Source of the DNA: Bacteroidia bacterium
GTDB lineage: Bacteria; Bacteroidota; Bacteroidia; AKYH767-A; OLB10
Reading direction: 5' to 3'
NCBI GenBank assembly: GCA_025450095.1
Contig: JANWID010000154.1
Span: forward strand, 1 to 18,909
DNA: 18,909 nucleotides
Part shown: positions 5,744 through 13,768 of the stretch, one piece after another
How positions within the stretch are numbered: the stretch's first letter is position 1
How the letters are laid out: each line of letters begins with the position of its first letter
The notes under the pieces: model-generated
The model's input: the letters and a program-made list of their open reading frames with translations, nothing else
Database searches by the model: none
What the model was told of the DNA's origin: nothing
Made by a program: the position numbers and the translations under genes

Positions 5744-7675
5744 TTATTCTGCCGAAGGCTGCTCTTCATCGGCTTTCGCCTTTTTAGATTTTTTAGCCTG
5801 GTCTTCGTTAATTTCATCAGCAGTAACATCTTTTGATTTTTTCTCAGAAGTTTCCAGTTCTGAACGTAATTCTGAAAGTACACCAAGATCACCGAGAGTT
5901 GATTTCTCAACATTATCCTTCATTTTCTTCAGCGACTTGGCTGTGGAGTCTTCCGGTTTATCAGTGCTTTCTGATTTAGAAACATTACGTGAATCTTCAG
6001 TAACACGGGTATGTGAAACGATGATCTTGCGATTTTCTTTGGAGAATTCAATTACTTTGAAAGTAAGTGATTCTTCTGTTTTAGCAGTAGCACCATTTTC
6101 CTTGCTCAGGTGACGATAAGGAGCAAAACCTTCCACACCGTAGGGTAAAGAAATCACTGCACCTTTATCAGTTACTTTTCCGACAACACCTTCATGGATG
6201 GTATCCACTTTGAAAATGGTTTCGTAAGTTTCCCAGGGATTATCTTCGATTTGCTTATGACCAAGGCTCAATCTCCGGTTTTCAGCATCAACTTCCAGAA
6301 CTACTACTTCAATTTCGTCACCGATTTTGGTGAATTCCGATGGATGTTTTATTTTTTTCGACCAGGAAAGATCCGAAATATGAATCAGTCCATCGATACC
6401 TTCTTCCAGTTCTACAAACACACCAAAATTGGTAAAGTTGCGGACACGAGCTGTATGTTTGGATCCTACAGGATATTTTGTTGTGATCTGTCCCCAAGGA
6501 TCAGGCATCAGCTGTTTCAGACCAAGTGACATTTTGCGCTCTTCACGGTCAAGCGTCAGCACCACTGCTTCTATTTCATCTCCAACTTTCAGAAAATCCT
6601 GAGGGCTGCGCAGGTGTTGTGACCATGACATTTCAGATACGTGAATCAAGCCTTCAACTCCAGGTATAACTTCCACGAATGCACCGTAGTCAGCAATCAC
6701 CACAACTTTGCCTTTGATTTTATCACCAACTTTCAGGTTTGTATCCAATGAGTCCCATGGCTGCGGCTGAAGCTGTTTAAGCCCCAGGGCGATTCGTTTT
6801 TTCTCATCATCAAAATCCAGGATTACCACATTGATTTTCTGATCAAGCTGCAGTACTTCTTCCGGGTGATTGATGCGTCCCCATGATATATCAGTGATAT
6901 GGAGCAGGCCGTCTACCCCGCCAAGATCCATGAACACACCATATGAAGTAATATTTTTCACTGTTCCTTCAAGAACCTGCCCTTTTTCAAGTTTGGAAAT
7001 AATCTCCGCTTTCTGAGTTTCGAGCTCTTCTTCGATAAGTACTTTATGAGAAACCACCACGTTCTTAAATTCATTGTTGATTTTAACAACTTTGAATTCC
7101 ATGGTTTTTCCTACAAAAACATCATAATCGCGTATGGGCTTCACATCGATTTGTGAGCCGGGAAGGAATGCTTCGATTCCAAAAACATCTACGATCAGAC
7201 CGCCTTTTGTTCTGCATTTAACAAATCCCTGGATCACCTCATCGCGTTCCAGTGCGTTATTTACATTTTCCCAGGATTTCAGTGCACGCGCTTTTTTATG
7301 AGAAAGTACCAGCTGTCCGTTTTTATCTTCCTGTGTTTCTACGTACACTTCAACTTCATCACCGATTTTCAGATCCGGCATATGGCGAAATTCAGAAAGC
7401 GGAATTAGACCGTCTGATTTAAAGCCAATGTTTACAACGACCTCCTTGTTGGTAAGCCCGATGATTTTTCCTTTTACAACCTCGTGCTCAACAATAGAAC
7501 TCAGAGTTTGATCATACATCTTCTCAAACTGCTCCCTGTCAGTATCTTTATAAATATCGGCGCTTTTGCCAATATTGTCCCAGTCAAAATCAGCACCCGA
7601 TGGTTCTGATCTTTGAATGAGCCTGGAGGAAGAAGATTTTTGATTCATTTTTACAATTTCCGTTTCTGTGATCAT
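5744..7675 (-). CDS. rpsA: 30S ribosomal protein S1
   Basis: A 643-residue RNA-binding protein of the small ribosomal subunit that helps recruit mRNA. Six S1 (OB-fold) repeats are visible at about 66-130, 146-213, 230-300, 317-387, 404-475 and 490-558. Repeats 3-5 are the most alike, each with the YGVF/YGAF, GLIHxSxxSW and RRLSLGxKQ pattern. The tail, 560-643, is a highly charged Lys/Glu low-complexity region. I chose the ATG at 7675; an in-frame ATG at 7648 would give a nine-residue shorter protein and cannot be excluded. It has its own promoter and terminator and so is probably a single-gene transcript. Bacteroidota rely little on Shine-Dalgarno pairing, and no SD lies before this start. 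Instead, CCTCCT on the coding strand occupies that position. Confidence 0.95.
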   Translation of the reverse strand: MITETEIVKMNQKSSSSRLIQRSEPSGADFDWDNIGKSADIYKDTDREQFEKMYDQTLSSIVEHEVVKGKIIGLTNKEVVVNIGFKSDGLIPLSEFRHMPDLKIGDEVEVYVETQEDKNGQLVLSHKKARALKSWENVNNALERDEVIQGFVKCRTKGGLIVDVFGIEAFLPGSQIDVKPIRDYDVFVGKTMEFKVVKINNEFKNVVVSHKVLIEEELETQKAEIISKLEKGQVLEGTVKNITSYGVFMDLGGVDGLLHITDISWGRINHPEEVLQLDQKINVVILDFDDEKKRIALGLKQLQPQPWDSLDTNLKVGDKIKGKVVVIADYGAFVEVIPGVEGLIHVSEMSWSQHLRSPQDFLKVGDEIEAVVLTLDREERKMSLGLKQLMPDPWGQITTKYPVGSKHTARVRNFTNFGVFVELEEGIDGLIHISDLSWSKKIKHPSEFTKIGDEIEVVVLEVDAENRRLSLGHKQIEDNPWETYETIFKVDTIHEGVVGKVTDKGAVISLPYGVEGFAPYRHLSKENGATAKTEESLTFKVIEFSKENRKIIVSHTRVTEDSRNVSKSESTDKPEDSTAKSLKKMKDNVEKSTLGDLGVLSELRSELETSEKKSKDVTADEINEDQAKKSKKAKADEEQPSAE

Positions 7676-7726
7676 TGTTATTTTAGGAGGTTTTTACTAT
7701 TATTTTTTTCCTTGCAAAAAGGAGCG

Positions 7727-7752
7727 CAAATGTACCAAAAGATCTTTTACAA
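7727..7752 (-). promoter_or_regulatory. Candidate rpsA promoter
   Basis: On the minus strand, TTG (7750-7752), 15 bases, then TACATTTG (7727-7734), an exact TAnnTTTG -7 box followed by the usual C. The spacer is shorter than typical, so the -33 assignment is weaker than the -7. The predicted leader to the ATG at 7675 is about 45 bases. The 132-base gap after ispH holds no convincing terminator hairpin. Confidence 0.55.
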
Positions 7753-7807
7753 AAAAAAGAAATACAGGATTTTATCTGACAATTTGATGTTAACAGCCTG
7801 AGTGCTA

Positions 7808-8707
7808 TTAATTCTCTGTTTTCACCCCGGAGTGCATCAGTTCCAGGTAGGTAGCCACATCTTCCATGAGCCACATGGGTGTCGAGGTTGCGCCACAGAT
7901 TCCGACTGTTTCAACATTATTGAACCAATCCGGCTGTATTTCAGATACTTCCGAAACAAAATACGTGTTTGGATTCACTGCTTTGCAAACCCCGTAAAGA
8001 GCCTTTCCATTCGAGCTTTTCTTGCCACTTACAAAAATGATCACGTTATGTCGCGAAGAGAATTTTTCCAGTTGTGGTTCCCGGTTCGAGACCTGGCGAC
8101 AAATCGTGTCATTTGAAATAAAGTCTTCAGTTTCAACATGACCTCTTACATTTCTCACCCTTTCCTCGATGAGGGAACGGATTCGTTCAAAGCCTTCAGT
8201 ACTCTTTGTGGTTTGGGAAAACAAGTAAACCGGTCGTGAAAAGTCTATTTTATCAAGGTCATTTTCACCAGTGATAAGAATAGCATCTCCCCCGGTTTGA
8301 CCTACAAGACCATTCACCTCCGCGTGTCCTGATTCTCCGTAAATCACAACCTGCCCGTTTTTTTTTCCGATATCTTCAAAACTGGAACGTACGCGATTTT
8401 GAAGTTTTAACACAACAGGACAGGAAGCATCAATCAGCTCAATATTGTTTTGGATTGCAATCTGGTATGTTTCGGGAGGTTCGCCATGAGCGCGGATCAA
8501 CACCTTACAATCGTGTAGCTCTCTGAGTTGATCATGATTGATAATTTTCAAACCTTTCCGGGCCAGTCGTTCTATCTCCATATTATTGTGAACGATGTCA
8601 CCGAGGCAATATAAAGTACCGCTATCATCTAACTCAGCCTCAGCCATTTGAATAGCAAAAACTACCCCAAAGCAAAAACCGGATTCAGAGTCAATGGTAA
8701 TTTTCAT
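7808..8707 (-). CDS. ispH: 4-hydroxy-3-methylbut-2-enyl diphosphate reductase
   Basis: A 299-residue iron-sulfur enzyme that makes IPP and DMAPP in the last step of the MEP isoprenoid pathway. The three cluster-binding Cys are present: C12 (GFCFGV), C96 (DASCPVV) and C271 (GICGATSTP). Substrate-site residues also appear: H40, H74 in RAHGEPP, H128 and E130 in SGHAEVNG, T167 in SQTTKST and the SSN motif at 231-233. The start is fixed by the short conserved stretch before C12. The -7 box TAACTTTG ends only four bases before the ATG, so the message may be nearly leaderless. cmk lies 40 bases upstream on the same strand. It supplies DMAPP for MiaA and precursors for quinones and undecaprenyl carrier. 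Confidence 0.95.
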   Translation of the reverse strand: MKITIDSESGFCFGVVFAIQMAEAELDDSGTLYCLGDIVHNNMEIERLARKGLKIINHDQLRELHDCKVLIRAHGEPPETYQIAIQNNIELIDASCPVVLKLQNRVRSSFEDIGKKNGQVVIYGESGHAEVNGLVGQTGGDAILITGENDLDKIDFSRPVYLFSQTTKSTEGFERIRSLIEERVRNVRGHVETEDFISNDTICRQVSNREPQLEKFSSRHNVIIFVSGKKSSNGKALYGVCKAVNPNTYFVSEVSEIQPDWFNNVETVGICGATSTPMWLMEDVATYLELMHSGVKTEN

Positions 8708-8711
8708 GGTG

Positions 8712-8719
8712 CAAAGTTA
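8712..8719 (-). promoter_or_regulatory. Candidate -7 box of ispH giving a near-leaderless transcript
   Basis: TAACTTTG followed by C matches the Bacteroidota -7 consensus. Only four bases separate its last G from the ispH ATG. A TTTG lies upstream but about 29 bases away, outside the usual spacing, so the -33 element is missing or degenerate. It may be an internal promoter in a porQ-cmk-ispH unit. Confidence 0.45.
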
Positions 8720-8747
8720 CAGATAAACGAACAGATAGGAGGATGAT

Positions 8748-9461
8748 TCAAACCCGGCCGGCCGCAATTTGAAGTTGTCTTAGTTTATCGATTACGAACT
8801 GAACCTGCTGTTCAAAATCCAGGTTTGTATTATCCAGGATAACCGCATCATCGGCTTTTCTTAACGGACTTTCTTCGCGATGGGTATCTTCATAATCCCT
8901 GCTGTTAATGTTTTCACGAACCATGTCAAGTGTTACGTTTAATCCCCCCTGCTGTAGTTCCCGAAACCTCCGGATTGCTCTTACTTCCGGATCGGCAGTC
9001 ATGAAAATTTTAAGGTCAGCATCTGGAAAAACAGTAGTGCCAATATCCCTTCCATCCATAACAAGCCCGCCATTATGCCTCATTTTCTGTTGCAGGTGAA
9101 CCATCCTTGAACGAACTTCCTTAATAGCGCTTACATGACTAACATTTTCTGATACTTCCATAGACCTGATTTCATGTTCTACCGGGCGGTCATTGAGAAA
9201 AATTTCAGATAACCCGGTGGAGTGATGAATATGAAAAGTTATATGAATATCATCCAAAACCGGTTTATAATCATAGGGAAAAGGTTCTCCGGCATGTGCG
9301 AACGGAACATTGTTTTCAAGAAAATACAGGGTAACGGTCCGGTACATGGCCCCGGAATCAATATAGCGTATATTCAGCAGTCGGGCAATCGATTTTGCGA
9401 CCGTACTTTTTCCGCACGATGAATAACCATCAATTGCTATAACCGGGTTACTTAAAGCCAT
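8748..9461 (-). CDS. cmk: (d)CMP (cytidylate) kinase
   Basis: A 237-residue kinase that phosphorylates CMP and dCMP with ATP. The P-loop GYSSCGKST (12-20) directly follows the VIAIDG strand, as is typical for Bacteroidota Cmk. RYIDSGAMYR forms the CMP-binding region, and DGRDIGTTVFPDADLKIFMTADP is the conserved middle segment. The LID-like RFRELQQGG and NSRDYEDTHREESPLRKADDA follow. I chose the ATG at 9461, which puts six residues before the first strand. An ATG at 9473 (four extra residues) is possible. The TTG at 9482 overlaps the -7 box TATTTTTG and is unlikely. It lies between porQ and ispH; I recall the same porQ, cmk, ispH order in Porphyromonas gingivalis. Confidence 0.93.
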   Translation of the reverse strand: MALSNPVIAIDGYSSCGKSTVAKSIARLLNIRYIDSGAMYRTVTLYFLENNVPFAHAGEPFPYDYKPVLDDIHITFHIHHSTGLSEIFLNDRPVEHEIRSMEVSENVSHVSAIKEVRSRMVHLQQKMRHNGGLVMDGRDIGTTVFPDADLKIFMTADPEVRAIRRFRELQQGGLNVTLDMVRENINSRDYEDTHREESPLRKADDAVILDNTNLDFEQQVQFVIDKLRQLQIAAGRV

Positions 9462-9479
9462 ATCCTGATACATGATCAG

Positions 9480-9487
9480 CAAAAATA
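9480..9487 (-). promoter_or_regulatory. Candidate -7 box of cmk
   Basis: TATTTTTG followed by C, an exact TAnnTTTG match on the minus strand. It sits six bases before the ATG at 9473 and 18 before the ATG at 9461. No good -33 TTG lies at 17-23 bases. It could start a short-leader transcript inside the porQ-cmk-ispH cluster. Confidence 0.4.
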
Positions 9488-9526
9488 ACCATAAAAAGTA
9501 CCGTATTTACCGGAATAGTTGGCTTT

Positions 9527-10588
9527 TTATTGCGGGGATACTGCTGTTTTTTTGGTAAAGAATTCTCCCAGGTTTGCTGACAATGAAAAATGATTGGAAG
9601 CACCTGCCAGGTGATATGTAGCCCTTCCATAACTAATGTGGAATTTGGAAACACGGAACCCGAATCCCCAGCTTAATCCAACCGTTGACATCTTCGTATC
9701 CACTCCCAATTCTTTTCTTCTCTGGAAATTATATCCTGCACGCACATGAAAACCTTTCGAAATCAGGATCTCACCTTCCAGGATAAAATGTGGCAGCAGT
9801 TTGTCACCGAAAGTGATTTTATCTGTTTTCGGTTCACCTGTGATTGGATCCACTTCCTGTTGATCCGCTGGTTTAGTATAACTCATATCGAATTTTTCAA
9901 TATGCTGATAGACTACTGAAAACCTGAAAGGTGCCTTAGCAAGCTTTTTTGAAAACCCGAAATCAATCTCAAACGGTAGCGGCTCATTATTACCGGAAGT
10001 ATAATAGCTAAACTGTCGACCGGCATTTTTTGCTACGAGAGAAAAATTAAAGAGTCTTTTTTCAAAATAATAATTCACACCGAGATCGACAGCCATCCCA
10101 AAAGATGAATAATCTTCAAGAGATGAATAAATGGTTTTTAGTGTAGCACCTACGGAGAGGGAACTATCATATAACGGTCGGGCATACGATAAATTCAGGC
10201 AATACTCTGCAGCACTGAATTCTCCCATTACCTGGCCTGTAACATCCGTCTCGGTAAAATCACCATAATTCACATAATGCATTCCGGCTGCAAAAGAGCC
10301 CAGTTTTTTAATGTCGCTCGCATATGCTGCATAACCATACTTTATATCAGCGAAATAACCTACACCACTAAAGGTAAGTTGCTTGCTCATTTCAGAATTA
10401 AGCAGCGCAGGATTACAGAAAACAAGATTCAGGTCATTATCTTTCACGGGTACCAGCTTTCCCCCTAATGCAGCGATTCTTGCCGAGGAAGAGAGATTCA
10501 AAAACTCATAAGTGTTGTTGCCACCGGTTTGTGCATTCAAATTCAAAAAACTGAAAAGTGCTACCGCTAAAAAGGTTAATTTCCGCAT
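9527..10588 (-). CDS. porQ: Type IX secretion system protein PorQ
   Basis: A 353-residue outer-membrane beta-barrel of the PorQ/PorV (FadL-like) family, part of the T9SS. Residues 1-19 form a signal peptide ending LNLNA before QTGG. The mature start YEFLNLSSSARIAALGG, followed by a segment with NPALLN, is the PorQ/PorV signature. Repeated amphipathic strands with aromatic ends run to the C-terminus. PorQ is an accessory T9SS component associated with anchoring cargo at the surface. Its partners PorU, PorV and PorZ are not in the window. The gene precedes cmk by 65 bases. A shortened -7-like TATTTTG (10607-10613) lies upstream. The presence of T9SS sorting-domain proteins in this window fits the assignment. 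Confidence 0.88.
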   Translation of the reverse strand: MRKLTFLAVALFSFLNLNAQTGGNNTYEFLNLSSSARIAALGGKLVPVKDNDLNLVFCNPALLNSEMSKQLTFSGVGYFADIKYGYAAYASDIKKLGSFAAGMHYVNYGDFTETDVTGQVMGEFSAAEYCLNLSYARPLYDSSLSVGATLKTIYSSLEDYSSFGMAVDLGVNYYFEKRLFNFSLVAKNAGRQFSYYTSGNNEPLPFEIDFGFSKKLAKAPFRFSVVYQHIEKFDMSYTKPADQQEVDPITGEPKTDKITFGDKLLPHFILEGEILISKGFHVRAGYNFQRRKELGVDTKMSTVGLSWGFGFRVSKFHISYGRATYHLAGASNHFSLSANLGEFFTKKTAVSPQ

Positions 10589-10606
10589 GTAAAATTTTTA
10601 TAAACG

Positions 10607-10613
10607 CAAAATA
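10607..10613 (-). promoter_or_regulatory. Weak -7-like box before porQ
   Basis: TATTTTG followed by C on the minus strand is one base shorter than TAnnTTTG. It lies 18 bases before the porQ ATG, in a 100-base gap after glyA that also has an imperfect TGTGG/CCACA inverted repeat. This is suggestive only. Confidence 0.3.
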
Positions 10614-10688
10614 GTTGTGTTGTCTGTTTGGGTTGTGGATTTATCTGCATTTGGAACCACACCGGGTATAAACGATAAAATAAATGAA

Positions 10689-11996
10689 TTAGTATAAAGG
10701 GAATTTTTTTACCATTTCCTTAACTTCTTTCCGGACTTCACCAATTACCTGTTTTTTATCTGAATTCATCAGCACTTTGTCCATCATTTGAACAATGGTT
10801 ACCATATCATTCTCATTCATACCCCTTGTGGTCATTGCAGCAGTTCCCACGCGGATACCCGAAGTAATAAACGGGGATTTATCATCGAAAGGAACCATAT
10901 TTTTATTCACGGTAATATCGGCAGCTACCAGGGCGTTTTCCGCATCCTTGCCGGAAATATTCTTCGAACGCAGATCGATCAGCATCATATGATTGTCGGT
11001 TCCTCCGGAAACTACCTTATAACCCAGGTTTACAAATTCAGCTGCCATGCGGCGGGCGTTTTGAACCACCTGCATACAATAACGGAAATATTCATCGGAT
11101 AAAGCTTCATTAAATGAAACTGCTTTTGCCGCAATTACGTGCTCTAACGGTCCACCCTGTGTGCCTGGGAACACAGCACTATCCAGTACCGATGACATCA
11201 TTCGGATTTCTCCTTTTGGAGTTTTCAGTCCCATTGGATTCGGGAAATCATTTCCAATTAGTATCATTCCTCCACGGGGTCCACGGAGCGTTTTATGGGT
11301 AGTGGTTGTTATGATATGACAATACGGCATGGGATCGGTAAGTAGTCCGCGTGCGATCAGTCCTGAGGGATGTGATATATCTGCCATTACCAAAGCTCCG
11401 GTTTCGTCAGCTATGGCACGGATACGGGCATAATCCCAGTCGCGGGAATACGCCGATGCGCCACAAATGATTAGCCTGGGTCGCTCCGTTTTTGCCGTGC
11501 GCTCCATCAATTCATAATCTATTCTACCGGTTTCAGCACGAACACCATAAAATTTAGGAACATAAAGTTTACCTGAAAAATTCACTGGTGATCCGTGAGT
11601 AAGATGTCCGCCATGAGAAAGATCAAATCCCAGTATTGTATCTCCGGGTTTTAAAATGCCCAGCATAACTGCGGCATTTGCCTGTGCACCGGAATGTGGT
11701 TGCACATTTGCCCAGGCGGCATTGAATAAAACTTTTGCACGGTCAATAGCAAGCTGTTCTATTTCATCAACGATTTCACATCCGCCATAGTAACGTTTTC
11801 CGGGAAGTCCCTCTGCATATTTATTAGTGAGACACGAACCCATTGCTTCCATCACCTGCTTGCTTACAAAATTTTCTGAAGCAATGAGCTCGATCCCATT
11901 ACGCTGACGCTTTAGTTCCTGGCGGATCAATCCAAAAATTTCCGTATCTCTTGTATTTTTCTCTTCGTGCACAGGTGCTTCCTGATTGTTGTTCAT
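10689..11996 (-). CDS. glyA: Serine hydroxymethyltransferase
   Basis: A 435-residue PLP enzyme that interconverts serine and glycine while loading tetrahydrofolate with a one-carbon unit. The PLP-binding Lys is K235 in [14 protein letters not shown]. Other hallmarks are [11 protein letters not shown] near the N-terminus, [32 protein letters not shown] and [11 protein letters not shown] (D206 and H209 near the cofactor). The segment after the Lys, with [25 protein letters not shown], is the insertion usual in Bacteroidota SHMT. The first 15 or so residues are a polar extension before the family core. The ATG lies 15 bases after the nucleotidyltransferase stop, so the two are probably cotranscribed, although no functional link is obvious. 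Confidence 0.96.
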   Translation of the reverse strand: MNNNQEAPVHEEKNTRDTEIFGLIRQELKRQRNGIELIASENFVSKQVMEAMGSCLTNKYAEGLPGKRYYGGCEIVDEIEQLAIDRAKVLFNAAWANVQPHSGAQANAAVMLGILKPGDTILGFDLSHGGHLTHGSPVNFSGKLYVPKFYGVRAETGRIDYELMERTAKTERPRLIICGASAYSRDWDYARIRAIADETGALVMADISHPSGLIARGLLTDPMPYCHIITTTTHKTLRGPRGGMILIGNDFPNPMGLKTPKGEIRMMSSVLDSAVFPGTQGGPLEHVIAAKAVSFNEALSDEYFRYCMQVVQNARRMAAEFVNLGYKVVSGGTDNHMMLIDLRSKNISGKDAENALVAADITVNKNMVPFDDKSPFITSGIRVGTAAMTTRGMNENDMVTIVQMMDKVLMNSDKKQVIGEVRKEVKEMVKKFPLY

Positions 11997-12011
11997 AAAT
12001 GGAAATATATT

Positions 12012-13004
12012 TTAGCTGAAATCAATTTCAGTACTGTCGCCGATATTGAGACTATGACTTAATCCTTTTAAATATGCATCACTTCCTACAACCGATTGAT
12101 TCAAAACAGCAGTTTCAAGTTGAGAATAGGCACCGATAATAGAATTATTAATTATGGAAGATTTGACAATAGTGTGTTCACCAATGGAAACATTTGGGCC
12201 AATTATGGAATCTGAAATATTACAATCACGGTCAATGCTTACGGGTTCAATAATAATAGTGTTCCGGAAATCATAATCCTTTTTACCGTTCACTTGTCGC
12301 TTTAATAAAATTGCATTGGTTTCCAAAAGATTGGATTTGTTACCGCAATCGTACCAGTTACCAACCTGGAAAGTTGATATTCGGGCTCCTTTTTCAATCA
12401 TTTTCATGATGGCTTCTGTGAGATTGTATTCGTCCCGTGTTTTCTGGTTATGAGCAATCATATGATCCAAAACTTCCATTAACATTGCAGACTCCCGGAT
12501 CAGGTAAATGCCCACAAGGGCCAGGTTAGATTTGGGTATGTTCGGTTTTTCAGACAGCCTGGAAATGAAACCATTCGAATCCATTTCAGTTACACCGAAA
12601 TTCCTGGGATCATCCACTTTTTTTACTCCCAGCAGTGAATGCTTTCCATTAATTACAGCATTCAGATCAAATTCAACAATGGTATCACCCAGCACGATTA
12701 AAAGTGGTTCATCCTTTTGAATATGAGGATGAGCTAACCAAACGGCATGACCAGTTCCTTCGCGTGGTTCCTGAACAATAAATTTTGAATTGATTGCAGG
12801 ATATTTTTCTATAATGAAATCTTCAATTTTGTCACCCAGGTATCCGATAATAAAAACAAAATCCTTCAACCCGGCAGCAACAAACGAATCCACGATATGG
12901 GCCAGAATAGGTTTTCCAGCCACCGGGACCAGCGCTTTGGGTTGTGTATGTGTATGCGGACGGAGCTTGCTTCCTATTCCTGCAACGGGAATAATAATCT
13001 TCAT
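12012..13004 (-). CDS. Sugar-phosphate nucleotidyltransferase (RmlA/GlmU-N-like) with left-handed helix tail
   Basis: A 330-residue NDP-sugar pyrophosphorylase-like protein. The N-terminus MKIIIPVAGIGSKLRP holds the nucleotide-binding loop, with GIGSKLRP in place of the usual GxGTRLRP, then QPKALVPVAGKPIL, the sugar-nucleotide signature. LIVLGDTIVEFDL contains the metal-binding Asp strand. GNWYDCGNKSNLLETN and hexapeptide-like repeats (IDRDCNISDSIIGPNVSIG) form a C-terminal beta-helix. The sugar substrate cannot be read from sequence; glucose-1-phosphate with dTTP or UTP is a family guess. I chose the ATG at 13004, because the longer frame starts from TTG at 13058, next to the -7 box. It probably leads a transcript with glyA. 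Confidence 0.88.
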   Translation of the reverse strand: MKIIIPVAGIGSKLRPHTHTQPKALVPVAGKPILAHIVDSFVAAGLKDFVFIIGYLGDKIEDFIIEKYPAINSKFIVQEPREGTGHAVWLAHPHIQKDEPLLIVLGDTIVEFDLNAVINGKHSLLGVKKVDDPRNFGVTEMDSNGFISRLSEKPNIPKSNLALVGIYLIRESAMLMEVLDHMIAHNQKTRDEYNLTEAIMKMIEKGARISTFQVGNWYDCGNKSNLLETNAILLKRQVNGKKDYDFRNTIIIEPVSIDRDCNISDSIIGPNVSIGEHTIVKSSIINNSIIGAYSQLETAVLNQSVVGSDAYLKGLSHSLNIGDSTEIDFS

Positions 13005-13046
13005 TTGCGTTTGATGACGGTTTCGGGAATCTGTGATACCGTCTTT

Positions 13047-13055
13047 GCAAAAATA
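13047..13055 (-). promoter_or_regulatory. Candidate promoter -7 box for the nucleotidyltransferase-glyA unit
   Basis: TATTTTTGC on the minus strand matches TAnnTTTG plus C. It lies in the 126-base divergent gap and predicts a leader of about 35 bases. No clean TTG is found 17-23 bases upstream; TTC is the nearest. Confidence 0.5.
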
Positions 13056-13109
13056 CAAGATTCTGCAATTCGACGTGAATTTTTCCCGGTATGGTTACAT
13101 CAGAATCTG

Positions 13110-13117
13110 TTTCTTTG
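13110..13117 (+). promoter_or_regulatory. Weak -7-like box before the SanA-like gene
   Basis: TTTCTTTG followed by C differs from TAnnTTTG at one base (T for A). It lies 13 bases before the ATG at 13131, on the plus side of the divergent gap. The whole plus-strand block to 17243 has no better candidate. Confidence 0.3.
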
Positions 13118-13130
13118 CAGGAATTTTTTA

Positions 13131-13757
13131 ATGAAGAAATTTCTCAAAATAATTTTATGGATGCTGTTGGGAACAATTATGATTCCCGTGGTTTCAATTG
13201 TGGCCGTTTACCTGAATTATCATGTGATATCATGGTCGGTTCGTCACAATATATATGATTCGGTTGGAAATGTGCCATTCAGATCACGAACCCTGGTGCT
13301 TGGTGCCGGAAATTATGAGCCTGATAAATGGATTAATCATTCTTTTGACCATCGCATGCAAACAACGGCCAGATTGTTTCAGAGCCATAAAACCTCGAGA
13401 ATTATTGTCAGCGGCAGAGAACTTCCCGGGCAATATGATGAGCCTGAAGAAATGAAAACCGTGTTGAAAGAATTTGGAATCCCGGATACTGCAATAGCCT
13501 CAGATTATGGTGGCGATCGCACCTGGACTTCACTTCAGCGTGTTCAGGAAATACTTCAAACCGACAGTATAATAATTGTCAGCCAGCATGAACACCTCGA
13601 AAGGGCACTGTTCATTGCCGGATGTCTTGGAATTAATGCCATTGGCATGGAAGCGGAACCATCGCCTAAAAACAACCGGTTTTGGGAATTGCGTGAATAC
13701 CTTGCAAGGGTAAAATGTATCTTTGACTGCCTTTCGTATAAATTTAAATATTCCTGA
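13131..13757 (+). CDS. SanA/YdcF-family (DUF218) membrane protein
   Basis: A 208-residue protein with one N-terminal membrane segment (about residues 5-29) and a periplasm-facing DUF218 domain. The domain shows TLVLGAG (54-60), then the NHSFDHRMQTTARLF helix, RIIVSGREL, EPEEMKTVLKEFGIP, and DYGGDRTWTSLQRVQ. This matches the SanA branch, linked in enterobacteria to envelope barrier function and vancomycin sensitivity. The exact reaction is unknown. A longer in-frame ATG at 12897 would overlap the divergent nucleotidyltransferase by more than 100 bases and add a non-conserved basic leader, so I reject it. The gene is 11 bases ahead of the flavoprotein gene. Confidence 0.85.
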   Translation: MKKFLKIILWMLLGTIMIPVVSIVAVYLNYHVISWSVRHNIYDSVGNVPFRSRTLVLGAGNYEPDKWINHSFDHRMQTTARLFQSHKTSRIIVSGRELPGQYDEPEEMKTVLKEFGIPDTAIASDYGGDRTWTSLQRVQEILQTDSIIIVSQHEHLERALFIAGCLGINAIGMEAEPSPKNNRFWELREYLARVKCIFDCLSYKFKYS

Positions 13758-13768
13758 TAAAGGAACCT

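Noticed and set aside
5680..5913. 77-residue Lys-rich minus-strand ORF
   Set aside because: It is an alternate frame of the low-complexity tail of rpsA and runs through its terminator.
12897..13130. N-terminal extension of the SanA-like protein from an upstream ATG
   Set aside because: It overlaps the divergent nucleotidyltransferase start, is basic and unlike the family, and the membrane segment begins properly at 13131.
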